A stretch of 33,287 nucleotides of DNA from an uncultured Oscillospiraceae bacterium (GCA_944385765.1 CALWYL010000021.1:1-33287); one strand, 5' to 3'. Shown: positions 23,815 through 32,199, counted from the stretch's first letter. Notes: a model not told the origin generated them from the sequence alone. Numbers and translations are program-made.

Positions 23815-24119
23815 CTCTTCTTCGCCGCCTTCGGCAGCTCTATCCTGGGGTTCGTCTCATTGCGCTTATAGAGGACGAACTTGCTGCCTATCACCTGCAC
23901 CTGTTCGGCCCTGCAGCGCTCGGAGAGCACCTCGCAGGCCTCGCGCGCGGAGAGCAGGGAGTTCTCCAGCACCCTGCCCTTCACCAGCTCGCGGGCCCTC
24001 AGCGCGTCGGACATGGCGGCGGCCGTGTTCTCGGTTATCCCGTCCTTGCCTATCTGCAAAATGGTGTCCTCCCGGGCGGCGAGCGAACGCAGATAGGCCC
24101 TCTGCTTACTTGTCAGCAT
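23811..24119 (-). CDS. yhbY: YhbY family CRM-domain RNA-binding protein
   Basis: Protein of 102 residues that binds pre-50S ribosomal particles. Its single CRM domain shows the family pattern LTSKQRAYLRSLA at the start, IGKDGIT in the GxxG loop, and QVIGSKFVLYKRN at the end. It overlaps rdgB by 14 bases upstream and nadD-yqeK by 4 bases downstream, so translation is coupled throughout this part of the operon. Confidence 0.93.
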   Translation of the reverse strand: MLTSKQRAYLRSLAAREDTILQIGKDGITENTAAAMSDALRARELVKGRVLENSLLSAREACEVLSERCRAEQVQVIGSKFVLYKRNETNPRIELPKAAKKR

Positions 24120-24705
24120 GGCAATACTCCTTCAGCACCCGGGCGAACTCGCGCAGCGCGCGCCCCCGGTGGGATATGACGTTTTTCTCCTCCATGCTCA
24201 TCTCCGACATGGTGCGCGTCCCGCCCTCCGGTATGAACATGCAGTCGTAGCCGAAGCCGTTTTCGCCCCTCATACAGGTGGCGATGGAGCCCTCGCAGGT
24301 GCCCCGGGCCCTCAGCACGTCGCCGTTGGGGAACACGCAGCATATGGCTGAGACGAAGCGGGCGGTCCGATGTTCCACTCCCTGCAGATTTTTCATCAAA
24401 AGCTCCCGGCGGTCGGCGTCCGTGTCCTGGGGGTTGCCCGTGTAGCGCGCGCTGTGCACTCCCGGGGCCCCGCCCAGGGCGTCCACCTCCAGCCCCGAGT
24501 CGTCGCTCACGGCCGGCAATCCGGTGGCCCTCATGGCAGCCTCCGCCTTGAGAAAGGCATTCTCCTCGAACGTCTCCCCGGTCTCATCCACCTCGAAGTG
24601 GCAGCCCGCCTCGCTCTGCGGCACAACCTCTATTCCCGTGCCCTCGAGTATCTTGGCGAACTCCGCCACCTTGTTTTTGTTGTTCGATGCCAGTATGAGT
24701 TTCAT
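24106..24705 (-). CDS. rdgB: XTP/dITP diphosphatase (RdgB/HAM1 family)
   Basis: House-cleaning pyrophosphatase of 199 residues that removes deaminated purine nucleotides (ITP, XTP) from the pool. Family motifs are complete: ILASNNKNKVAEF at the start, FEENAFLKAEAA, the catalytic SDDSGLEVDALGGAPGVHSA minus its tail near 67-85, GFGYDCMFIPEG, and ISHRGRAL. It overlaps ftsY by 4 bases and yhbY by 14. Confidence 0.96.
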   Translation of the reverse strand: MKLILASNNKNKVAEFAKILEGTGIEVVPQSEAGCHFEVDETGETFEENAFLKAEAAMRATGLPAVSDDSGLEVDALGGAPGVHSARYTGNPQDTDADRRELLMKNLQGVEHRTARFVSAICCVFPNGDVLRARGTCEGSIATCMRGENGFGYDCMFIPEGGTRTMSEMSMEEKNVISHRGRALREFARVLKEYCHADK

Positions 24706-25598
24706 GACAGCAGCGCCTCCGCAAATGATTTCGGCTCAAAGGCCATCAGGTCGTCCACTCCCTCGCCCACGCCCACGAACTTCACGGGCAGGCCCATCTC
24801 CTCCGCTATGGCAAAGACTATGCCGCCCTTGGCGGTCCCGTCGAGCTTGGTGAGCACGATGCCCGTTATGTCCGCCGCCTCGGCGAACTGCTTGGCCTGT
24901 ATCAGCCCGTTCTGCCCGGTGGTGGCGTCCACCACCATCAGCGTCTCAATGTCCGCCTCCGGCAGCTCGCGGGAGATTATGCGCCTCATTTTCGAGAGCT
25001 CGTTCATCAGGTTGGCCTTGTTGTGCAGCCGCCCCGCCGTGTCGATTATCAGCACTTCCGCCCCTCTGGCCTTGGCGGCGGCTATGCCGTCGAACACCAC
25101 AGATGCCGGGTCGGAGCCCTCTCCGTGCTTGACTATGCCGCAGCCGGCCCTCTCCGCCCAGACGGTCAGCTGCTCTGCCGCCGCCGCGCGGAAGGTGTCC
25201 GCCGCCGCCAGCAGCACCTTTTTGCCCTCCGCGGAATATTTGGCGGCCAGCTTGCCTATGGTCGTGGTCTTGCCCACGCCGTTCACGCCCACCATCAGTA
25301 TCACCGAGGGCTTTGTCTCCAGCCTGAGCTCAAAGCTCCCCACCTCCAGGGCCTCGGCGAGTATGTCCACCAGCGCCGCGCGCACCTCGTCCTGCCCGCG
25401 CAGCGACTCGCTCCTCACCTTCTCGCGCAGCCGCCCCACGGCCTTCTCCGCCGTGGCGGCGCCCGCGTCGGCGATTATCAGCGCCTCCTCCAGCTCGTCG
25501 TAGAACTCCTCGTTCTCCCCGGAGAACTCCGCGAAGAGCCCGCCCATCTGCCGTCGGGTCTTTTCCAGGCCCTGCTTTATCTTGTCAAAGAACCCCAT
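24702..25598 (-). CDS. ftsY: Signal recognition particle receptor FtsY
   Basis: SRP GTPase of 298 residues that docks ribosome-nascent chain complexes at the membrane translocon. The N domain is residues 1-95 and the G domain follows. The P-loop is GVNGVGKT at 104-111, with DTAGRLHNKANL and TKLDGTAKGG for guanine and Mg binding. It lacks the long acidic A domain of Escherichia coli FtsY, normal for Firmicutes; the N-terminal amphipathic helix MGFFDKIKQGLEK probably contacts lipids. Its ATG follows the smc stop without a gap (TAAATG), and the GAGGTGG site lies inside smc. Confidence 0.97.
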   Translation of the reverse strand: MGFFDKIKQGLEKTRRQMGGLFAEFSGENEEFYDELEEALIIADAGAATAEKAVGRLREKVRSESLRGQDEVRAALVDILAEALEVGSFELRLETKPSVILMVGVNGVGKTTTIGKLAAKYSAEGKKVLLAAADTFRAAAAEQLTVWAERAGCGIVKHGEGSDPASVVFDGIAAAKARGAEVLIIDTAGRLHNKANLMNELSKMRRIISRELPEADIETLMVVDATTGQNGLIQAKQFAEAADITGIVLTKLDGTAKGGIVFAIAEEMGLPVKFVGVGEGVDDLMAFEPKSFAEALLS

Positions 25599-28500
25599 TT
25601 AAGAATCCACCTCGTCTATGTGTTTCCCGGCCTCGGAGAGGTCGAGCTCTATCACCTTGGACACGCCCTTCTCCTGCATGGTCACGCCGTAGAGCTCGTC
25701 CGCCTCCTCCATGGTGCCGCGCCTGTGCGTTATGACGACAAACTGCGTCCTGCCGGAGATGCGCCTCATGTGCGAGGCGAAGCGGTTGACGTTCGCCTCG
25801 TCCAGCGCGGCCTCTATCTCGTCCATCACGCAGAAGGGCGTGGGCCTTATCTTGATGATGGCGAAGTAGAGCGCTATGGCCACAAAGGCCATCTCCCCGC
25901 CGGAGAGCAGCGTGAGCGTGGTCAGGGCCTTGCCGGGGGGCTGTACCCTGATGTCTATGTCGCAGCTGAGCACATCGCCCTCGCCCTCCATGACCAGCTC
26001 GGCCTTTCCCCCGCCGAACAGCTCGGTGAATGTGGCGGCGAAGCTCTCGTTTATCGCCGCGAACTCCCTGGTGAATATGGCCTTCATCTGCCCCGTCACT
26101 TCGGAGATTATACCCAAAAGTTCGGCTTTTGCCCCCTCCACGTCGTCTCTCTGGGCGGCGAGGAACTCATAGCGCTCGCTGACGCGCGCGTACTCGTCTA
26201 TGGCCCCCAGGTTGGGGTTGCCCAGGGCGCCCATGTCCCGCCTGAGCTCGGCGATTCTCCGGTTGGCCCTGGCCGGGCTCTCTATGGGCTTTCTCACGGC
26301 CTCCGCCGCGCTGTGGCTGAGGCCGTAGCCGTCCCAGAGCTTATCTATCAGCTGCCTCTCCTCCATCTCGGCGGAGAGCTTCTTCTGCTCCAGCCGGGCG
26401 GCGTTGCGCTCGGCGTCGAGTATGGCGCCGTTTTTCTCCTGCGCGGCCTTGTCGGTGCGCGTGCGCTCGCCCTCCACCTCCAGGCGCTTGTTCACGGCCT
26501 CTGAGATGGCGGCCTTTATGGCCTCTATCTCGGCGGCGGCCTCCTTCAGCCTCTCCTCCCGGCCCTTCAGCTCGCGCAGGTAGCTCTCGCGGGCGGCCTC
26601 TATGTCCGCCAGCGCCCGCTCCCGCGTCTCCCGGTCCCCGGTCAGGGAGCGGCGCAGCAGCTCCAGCTGTTCGGCCGAGCTCTCCACAGCCCGCCGCTCC
26701 GCGCTCAGCGAGGAGCGCTCGCTCTTTATCTCCTGCAGCTCGTCCGTGGCCACCGAGAGCTCATATCTGGCGGAGGCCAGCTCCCGCTTGAGCTTCTCCG
26801 CCCGCTCCGAGAGCTCGTCCCTCCGCCGGGCCAGCTCTCCCCTCTGGGCCTGCAGCCGCTCCAGCTCCGAGCGGCGTGAGAGTATGCCGGCCTTCTTGGC
26901 CGAGCTGCCGCCGGTCATCGAGCCGCCGGAGTGTATCAGCTGCCCGTCCAGCGTAACTATCCTCGCGCGGCCGCGCGAGCGGCGGGAGATGGCTATGGCC
27001 TCCGTCAGCGTCTCCGCCACCAGGGTCCTGCCCAGCAGGTTCTCGATTATCTCCCTGTACCTCGCGTCATAGCTCACCAGGTCCGACGCCAGCCCCAGGC
27101 AGCCCTCGTCCTCGCCCGGCACCTGTTCCAGCCTCCCGCCGCGTATGACGTCCAGCGGCAGGAAGGTGGCCCGTCCGGCGTCGCGGCGCTTTAGCAGCTC
27201 TATGGCCCTCTTGGCGTCGTCCTGGGTGTCCACCACCAGGTTCTGTATGGCCGCCCCCAGCGCCGTCTCTATGGCCAGGGCGTACTCCCCGTCTGTCCTC
27301 ACCAGGTCCGCCACGGAGCCGTGCACGCCCCTCAGCGCTCCGTGGCGCGCCTCGCGTATCACGGTGCGCACCGCGTTCCCGAAGCCCTCGTATTCCTTCT
27401 CCATCTCCGAGAGCATGGAGATGCGCGAGTCCGCGCTGCGCAGCTCCACAATCTGCCGGGTCAGCTCCTCGTTGGCCTCTGCGGCGTCCCGCTCGCGGTT
27501 TTCTATGCGCATCCTGTGCCCGTCGATGACATTCTGCGCGGAGCTCTCCCCCTCCGCGAGCTCCTTCAGCCTGAAGTCTATCTCGCGGACGCGCTCCCGC
27601 CGCTCCTCTATCTGCGCTGCCAGCGCGCTGGAGCGCTCCTCCTGCTCGCTCATCTCGCCCGCCATGCGCTCGGCGCTCTTTTGGCTGTTCTCGATGTTGG
27701 TGCGCAGCACCGCCGCCTCCGATTCCAGCATGGCGGCCCTGGCCTCGGCCGCGGACAGCTTTTTCCTCTCCGCCTCGGCCTCCAGGTCCTTTTGGCGCAT
27801 GCGCTCCGTCAATGTCTCGCTGCGGCCGTAGAGCGCCTCCAGCTCCCTCTTGGCGGCCGCCACCGCGTCCCTGGCGGCGGCGTAGTCGTTCTCCAGGGTG
27901 TCGGACTGCTCGCGCAGCCTGTCCAGGCTGTCCATCCACAGGCTGACCTCTGCCTCGCGCAGCTCGTCGCGCAGCGCCAGGTACTTCCTGGCCGTCTCCG
28001 CCTGCTCGCGCAGCGGGCCCACCTGCAGTTCCAGCTCGCCAATCTTGTCGTTTATGCGCAGCAGGTTCTCGTCCGTCCTGGCCAGGCGGCGCTCCGCCTC
28101 CTCCTTGCGGTAGCGGAAGCGGGATATGCCCGCGGCCTCCTCCAGCACCTCGCGCCTCTCGGCGCTCTTGCCGCTGATTATCTCGGAGATGCGCCCCTGC
28201 CCGATTATCGAGTAGCCGTCGCGCCCCAGCCCGGTGTCCATCAGCAGCTCGTTGACGTCCCTCAGCCTGACCTGCTCGCGGTTGATGTAGTACTCGCTCT
28301 CGCCGCTCCTGTAGTAGCGCCGGGTGATGGTCACCTCCTCGGCGTCGCACTCGAGTATGCCGTCGGAGTTGTCTATGACCAGCGACACCTGGGCGAAGCC
28401 CATGGCCGGCCTCTTGGCCGTGCCGCCGAAGATGACGTCCTGCATCTTCCCGCCCCTGAGCGTCTTGGAGCTCTGCTCGCCCATCACCCAGAGTATGGCG

Positions 28501-28634
28501 TCGGAAATATTAGATTTTCCGGAGCCGTTCGGCCCCACGATGGCGGTTATGTCCCTCCGGAACTCCAGCCTGGTCTTGTCCGGGAAGGACTTGAACCCCT
28601 GTATCTCCAGCGCCCTCAGGTACGTAGGTATCAC
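25599..28634 (-). CDS. smc: Chromosome segregation protein SMC, with short coiled-coil arms
   Basis: ABC-type ATPase of the condensin complex that organises and separates chromosomes. The head is built from Walker A GPNGSGKSN (Lys40), the signature LSGGEMAF (910-917) and Walker B FCVMDEIEAALDEAN with Glu939. The hinge spans about 411-575 (EGFGNAV to GGSMTGG), flanked by charged coiled coils. Total length is 1011 residues; Bacillus subtilis SMC has 1186. Comparing fixed motifs, about 90 residues are missing from each arm. The signature reads LSGGEM rather than the usual LSGGER/K. The start is GTG at 28634 with GAGG upstream. It is first in an eight-gene operon. Confidence 0.96.
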   Translation of the reverse strand: MIPTYLRALEIQGFKSFPDKTRLEFRRDITAIVGPNGSGKSNISDAILWVMGEQSSKTLRGGKMQDVIFGGTAKRPAMGFAQVSLVIDNSDGILECDAEEVTITRRYYRSGESEYYINREQVRLRDVNELLMDTGLGRDGYSIIGQGRISEIISGKSAERREVLEEAAGISRFRYRKEEAERRLARTDENLLRINDKIGELELQVGPLREQAETARKYLALRDELREAEVSLWMDSLDRLREQSDTLENDYAAARDAVAAAKRELEALYGRSETLTERMRQKDLEAEAERKKLSAAEARAAMLESEAAVLRTNIENSQKSAERMAGEMSEQEERSSALAAQIEERRERVREIDFRLKELAEGESSAQNVIDGHRMRIENRERDAAEANEELTRQIVELRSADSRISMLSEMEKEYEGFGNAVRTVIREARHGALRGVHGSVADLVRTDGEYALAIETALGAAIQNLVVDTQDDAKRAIELLKRRDAGRATFLPLDVIRGGRLEQVPGEDEGCLGLASDLVSYDARYREIIENLLGRTLVAETLTEAIAISRRSRGRARIVTLDGQLIHSGGSMTGGSSAKKAGILSRRSELERLQAQRGELARRRDELSERAEKLKRELASARYELSVATDELQEIKSERSSLSAERRAVESSAEQLELLRRSLTGDRETRERALADIEAARESYLRELKGREERLKEAAAEIEAIKAAISEAVNKRLEVEGERTRTDKAAQEKNGAILDAERNAARLEQKKLSAEMEERQLIDKLWDGYGLSHSAAEAVRKPIESPARANRRIAELRRDMGALGNPNLGAIDEYARVSERYEFLAAQRDDVEGAKAELLGIISEVTGQMKAIFTREFAAINESFAATFTELFGGGKAELVMEGEGDVLSCDIDIRVQPPGKALTTLTLLSGGEMAFVAIALYFAIIKIRPTPFCVMDEIEAALDEANVNRFASHMRRISGRTQFVVITHRRGTMEEADELYGVTMQEKGVSKVIELDLSEAGKHIDEVDS

Positions 28635-28709
28635 TCTTCCTCACTCGTTGTCACGCTCTGCCGCCCTCCCTGCCGGGCTCATCCCCGGCGGGAACTGACA
28701 TAGCGTTTA

Positions 28710-28738
28710 ATTGTACCACACCATATACCGTTTTTCAA
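28710..28738 (-). promoter_or_regulatory. sigma-A promoter of the smc-to-leuS operon
   Basis: Minus strand TTGAAA (28738-28733), 17-base spacer, TACAAT (28715-28710). Predicted start is near 28703. It is divergent from the GTPase-NYN promoter; the GC-rich 28741-28860 between them holds no gene that I can see. Confidence 0.75.
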
Positions 28739-28861
28739 GCGTAAAAGCCCCTCCCCGTGCCCAAACTTGCGCCGCCGCGCAAAAAAACGCCCGGGCCGCC
28801 CCGGACGGTCCATAATACATATCCCCGCTCCGCCCGCGGCGCGGGCCGCCAGCTCCACCTG

Positions 28862-28890
28862 TGGAAATCCTCTCTCCCCTGTGGTATAAT
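28862..28890 (+). promoter_or_regulatory. sigma-A promoter of the GTPase-NYN fusion gene
   Basis: TGGAAA (28862-28867), 17-base spacer, TATAAT (28885-28890) preceded by TGG (extended -10). CCTGTGG occurs twice, at 28858-28864 and 28878-28884, straddling the two promoter elements 20 bases apart. The leader is about 30 bases, too short for the leader-peptide attenuator found before mobile tet(M) genes. Confidence 0.7.
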
Positions 28891-28925
28891 GCGCTCAGCA
28901 TCTGACACGCGAGGGGAACTACACG

Positions 28926-31538
28926 ATGAAACGTCTGGTCATCGGCATACTGGCCCATGTGGACTCCGGCAAGACCACGCTCAGCGAGGCCCTGCTCTAC
29001 CGCTCCGGCGCCCTGCGCAAACTGGGGCGCGTGGACCACCGCGACGCCTTTTTGGACACCGACGCGCTCGAGCGCTCCCGGGGCATCACCATATTCTCCA
29101 AGCAGGCCCTGCTCAGGCTGCCGGAAGCCGAGCTGACGCTGCTGGACACCCCCGGCCACGTGGATTTCTCCGCCGAGGCGGAGCGGGCGCTGCAGGTGAT
29201 GGACTACGCCATCCTGGTCGTCAGCGGCACGGACGGGGTGCAGAGCCACACGGAGACGCTCTGGCGTCTGCTGGAGCGCTATCGCGTGCCCGTCTTCATC
29301 TTCGTGAACAAGCTGGACCTGGCGGGCGCGGACCGCTCCGCGCGCCTGTCCGAGCTCAGGGCGCGCTTCGGCTCCGGCTGCGTGGACCTCTCCGCCCCTG
29401 ACAGCGCCGACGACCTCGCGCTGTGCAGCGAGGAGCTCTTCGAGGCCATAACCTCCGGCCGCGCGCCCACGGACGCCCAGCTGGCCGCCGCCATATCCGC
29501 GCGCGGCCTCTTCCCCTGCTTTTTCGGCGCGGCGCTCAAGCTGGAGGGCGTGGACGAGCTGCTCGGCGCCCTCGGCCGCTATACCGAGCCCCTGCCCCCG
29601 CGCGGGGAATTCGGCGCGCGCATCTTCAAGGTCACCCGCGCCGAGGGCGGCGAGCGCCTCACCTGGCTCAAGGTCACCGGCGGCGAGCTGCGCGTCAAGT
29701 CCGAGTTGGAGTCGCGCCCGGACGCCCGCGCCGCCTGGCGCGGCAAGGCCGACCAGCTCCGGCTCTATTCCGGGCCCAAATATCAGCTTCTCAGCAGCGC
29801 CCTCCCCGGCACGGTCTGCGCCGTCACCGGCCTCGACTCGTCCTATGCCGGCGAGGGCCTGGGCTTTGAGCCGGACGCCGCCGCCCCCACGCTGGAGCCC
29901 GTCCTCGGCTACCATGTGCTGCTGCCCTCCGGCTGCGACGTGACCGCCGCCCTGCGCCAGCTGCGCGAGCTGGAGCAGGAGGACCCCCTGCTGCACGTCG
30001 TCTGGGACGAGCGCCTGGGCGAGGTGCAGCTGCAGCTGATGGGGGAGGTGCAGCTGGAGGTCCTGCAGAGCCTCATAGAGCGCCGTTTCGGCCTCAGGGT
30101 GGGCTTCGACGAGGGCGGTATTTTATATAAGGAGACCATCAACACCCGCGTGGAGGGCATGGGCCACTTCGAGCCCCTGCGCCACTACGCGGAGGTGCAT
30201 CTCATACTTGAGCCCGGCGAGCCCGGCAGCGGCGTGCAGCTGGCCGCCTCCTGCCCCACCGATTCCCTGGCCGCCAACTGGCAGCGCCTGGTGCTCACGC
30301 ACCTGGCGGAGAGGACCCACGTGGGCCCCCTCACCGGCTCGCCGCTCACCGACGTGAAGATAACCCTGGCCGCCGGCCGCGCGCACATAAAGCACACGGA
30401 GGGCGGGGACTTCCGCCAGGCCACCTACCGCGCCGTGCGCCAGGGCCTGCGCACCGCCCAGGCCCGCGGCGGCTGCGTGCTGCTCGAGCCCTGGTACGAT
30501 TTCACCCTGATTGTCCCCCAGGAGGCCCTGGGCCGGGCCCTGGCCGACATGCCCCGCCTCAGTGCCGAGTTCGCTCCCCCCGAGACCTCGGGCGGCATGG
30601 CGGCGCTCAGCGGTCGGGCGCCCGTGTCCGCCCTGCGCGGCTATGGGCGCGAGGTGTCCGCCTACACCCGCGGCCGCGGCCAGCTCAGCTGCCTCCCCGG
30701 CGGCTACGCCCCCTGCCACAACGCCGAAGAGGTCGTCGCCGCCTCCGGCTACGACGCCGACGCCGACACGGCCAACACCGCCGACTCGGTGTTCTGCAGC
30801 CACGGCGCCGGCGTGGTCGTCCGCTGGGACGAGGCGCCCTCGCGCATGCACATCCCCGGCGTCCTCTCCCGGGGCGAGCGCCTGGAGCGCGCCGCCAACG
30901 CGGAGGCGGAGGCCCCTGCCTCCCGCTCCGCCCGCGCCGAGGCCTACCGCGCCGCCCTGGCGGCCGACAAGGAGCTGATGGCCATCTTCGAGCGCACCTA
31001 TGGCCCCATCCGCCGCGACGCCGCGCAGGCCATGCGCCCGGTGGAAAAGCGCCCGCGCCCGGAGAGCTCCGCGCCCCGCCGCCCTGCCGCCCCCCGGCCC
31101 GAGGGCCCGGAGCACCTGCTGGTGGACGGCTACAACGTCATCTTCGCCTGGGACGAGCTCAAAAAGCTGGCCGAGGGCAATCTGGACGCCGCGCGCCAGC
31201 GCCTGATGGACATACTGTGCAACTACGCCGGCTACCGCCGCTGCGTGCCCATACTGGTGTTCGACGCCTATAAGGTCAAGGGCGGGGAGCGCGAGGTGGA
31301 GCGCTATCACAACCTGTACGTCGTCTACACCAAGGAGGCGGAGACGGCCGACATGTATATAGAAAAGGCCACGCACGAGATAGCCCGCCGCTACCGCACG
31401 CGCGTCGTCACCTCGGACACCACGGAGCAGCTGATAATCCTGGGCAACGGCGCCCTGCGCGTCTCCTCCCAGGCCTTTGAGGAAGAGGTCCGCGCCACCG
31501 AATCCGAAATCCGCACCCTCCTGGCAAACAGCACCTGA
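28926..31538 (+). CDS. Tet(M)/EF-G-like ribosomal GTPase fused to Rae1/YacP-type NYN endoribonuclease
   Basis: Fusion protein of 870 residues. Residues 1-225 form a translational GTPase domain: G1 AHVDSGKTT (10-18), G2 RGITI (52-56), G3 DTPGH (74-78), G4 NKLD (128-131). Domains II-V follow to about 640, with EF-G/Tet(M)-type EPWYDFTLIVP and RGYGREVSAYTRGRG. After an Ala/Pro/Arg-rich linker (about 650-728, containing ELMAIFERTYGPI), residues 729-865 are an NYN nuclease very like Bacillus subtilis YacP/Rae1: LLVDGYNVI (Asp733), ILVFDAYKVKG (Asp780), KEAETADMYIEK (Asp809) and TSDTTEQ (Asp831). Rae1 cleaves mRNA in the ribosomal A site; Tet(M) relatives bind the same region. The ATG at 28926 follows GAGGGGA. 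Tetracycline resistance is possible but not shown. Confidence 0.93.
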   Translation: MKRLVIGILAHVDSGKTTLSEALLYRSGALRKLGRVDHRDAFLDTDALERSRGITIFSKQALLRLPEAELTLLDTPGHVDFSAEAERALQVMDYAILVVSGTDGVQSHTETLWRLLERYRVPVFIFVNKLDLAGADRSARLSELRARFGSGCVDLSAPDSADDLALCSEELFEAITSGRAPTDAQLAAAISARGLFPCFFGAALKLEGVDELLGALGRYTEPLPPRGEFGARIFKVTRAEGGERLTWLKVTGGELRVKSELESRPDARAAWRGKADQLRLYSGPKYQLLSSALPGTVCAVTGLDSSYAGEGLGFEPDAAAPTLEPVLGYHVLLPSGCDVTAALRQLRELEQEDPLLHVVWDERLGEVQLQLMGEVQLEVLQSLIERRFGLRVGFDEGGILYKETINTRVEGMGHFEPLRHYAEVHLILEPGEPGSGVQLAASCPTDSLAANWQRLVLTHLAERTHVGPLTGSPLTDVKITLAAGRAHIKHTEGGDFRQATYRAVRQGLRTAQARGGCVLLEPWYDFTLIVPQEALGRALADMPRLSAEFAPPETSGGMAALSGRAPVSALRGYGREVSAYTRGRGQLSCLPGGYAPCHNAEEVVAASGYDADADTANTADSVFCSHGAGVVVRWDEAPSRMHIPGVLSRGERLERAANAEAEAPASRSARAEAYRAALAADKELMAIFERTYGPIRRDAAQAMRPVEKRPRPESSAPRRPAAPRPEGPEHLLVDGYNVIFAWDELKKLAEGNLDAARQRLMDILCNYAGYRRCVPILVFDAYKVKGGEREVERYHNLYVVYTKEAETADMYIEKATHEIARRYRTRVVTSDTTEQLIILGNGALRVSSQAFEEEVRATESEIRTLLANST

Positions 31539-31564
31539 AGCGGCCCCCCGGATAGTTCCCTTCA

Positions 31565-31606
31565 CACACGTGCGATGAGTCCCGGCTCATCGCACGTGTG
31601 CTTTTT
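31565..31606 (+). terminator. Strong intrinsic terminator of the GTPase-NYN gene
   Basis: Perfect 15-bp stem CACACGTGCGATGAG / CTCATCGCACGTGTG (31565-31579 and 31586-31600), loop TCCCGG, then C and TTTTT. It isolates the fusion gene from the XRE-sigma genes downstream. Confidence 0.92.
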
Positions 31607-31687
31607 CACGTTTCCGCGCCCACCTTTTCGCCCAAATGCTCAAAACCTCTCTCCGGAAATGTCTAGTTTTCACAAATCCGGCTAATT

Positions 31688-31784
31688 ATATTTATAAAGG
31701 CATTTATGCCTTTCAAATCCATTATCAAAAATCTTTCCGTGGTTTAGTATATTTAAAAAGGTGCTTTTGCCCTCTCAATACATT
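31688..31784 (+). repeat. Two related 36-bp repeats with internal palindrome (candidate operators)
   Basis: Copies at 31688-31723 and 31749-31784, 61 bp apart, match at 26 of 36 positions and share ATATTTA, AAAGG, TTGCC-like and CAT cores. Copy 1 contains the perfect palindrome AAAGGCAT-TT-ATGCCTTT (31697-31714). Copy 2 has a degraded version. They lie in an AT-rich spacer (31607-31804) directly before an XRE regulator. The likely role is operator sites for that regulator, or transcript hairpins. Confidence 0.5.
31722..31750 (+). promoter_or_regulatory. Possible promoter of the XRE-sigma operon
   Basis: TTATCA (31722-31727), 17-base spacer, TAGTAT (31745-31750), each 4 of 6 to consensus. It lies between the two repeats, and the second repeat overlaps its downstream edge. 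Alternatives in this AT-rich stretch are possible. Confidence 0.35.
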
Positions 31785-31804
31785 TTTGGAAAGAGTTCAC
31801 TGTA

Positions 31805-32161
31805 ATGGAAATTGATTACGCAGAGATTGGCCGCAACATCCGCGAGCATCGGCGCCGTTGTGGCATGAAGCAGAAGGAGCTGGCCGAGCTTATCAACGTC
31901 TCCGACCAGCACATCAGCCACATCGAGAACGGCTACACCAAGCTGAGCCTGGTCACCCTGGTGGCCATATGCAATGTGCTGGAGGTGGACTGCAACACCA
32001 TCCTGGGCACCAGCCTGGAGGGCGCCCAGCACACGGCCCTCCAGAACCGGCTGATAAATACCATCTCGACAATGGATACGCCCAAGCTCAAGCTGCTCTC
32101 GGATTTCTGCAAGACGCTCTCGCGGTACGAGGTAGAGACCGCGATAAAGTATAAGAAATAG
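31805..32161 (+). CDS. XRE-family helix-turn-helix regulator
   Basis: Protein of 118 residues. The N-terminal HTH_3 domain (about 8-62) shows IREHRRRCGMKQKELAELI, then VSDQHISHIENG as the recognition helix region. The C-terminal 50 residues are helical, as in SinR/Xre-like regulators with a dimerisation tail. GGAAAG lies 11 bases before the ATG, a loose ribosome binding site. Base composition is lower in GC than upstream genes. It precedes an ECF-like sigma factor by 38 bases, and the two are probably co-transcribed; it may repress the unit through the upstream repeats. Confidence 0.92.
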   Translation: MEIDYAEIGRNIREHRRRCGMKQKELAELINVSDQHISHIENGYTKLSLVTLVAICNVLEVDCNTILGTSLEGAQHTALQNRLINTISTMDTPKLKLLSDFCKTLSRYEVETAIKYKK

Positions 32162-32199
32162 ATATCAACTGCGGAGAAAAGGAGAAAGAGTGGTGTTTT

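Noticed and set aside
28766-28790. Hairpin TTGCGC/GCGCAA followed by an A-run as a terminator
   Set aside because: On the plus strand the stem is followed by A residues, and on the minus strand the T-run precedes the stem, so neither orientation is a terminator.
28926-31538. Acquired tetracycline-resistance determinant
   Set aside because: Composition matches the chromosome, no mobile element or tet(M) leader attenuator is nearby, and the NYN fusion is not typical of mobile tet genes. Resistance is not excluded but not supported.
30123-31565. Minus-strand open frame of 480 codons opposite the GTPase-NYN gene
   Set aside because: Shadow of the fusion gene; Gly/Ala/His-rich, no motif, and runs into the terminator hairpin.
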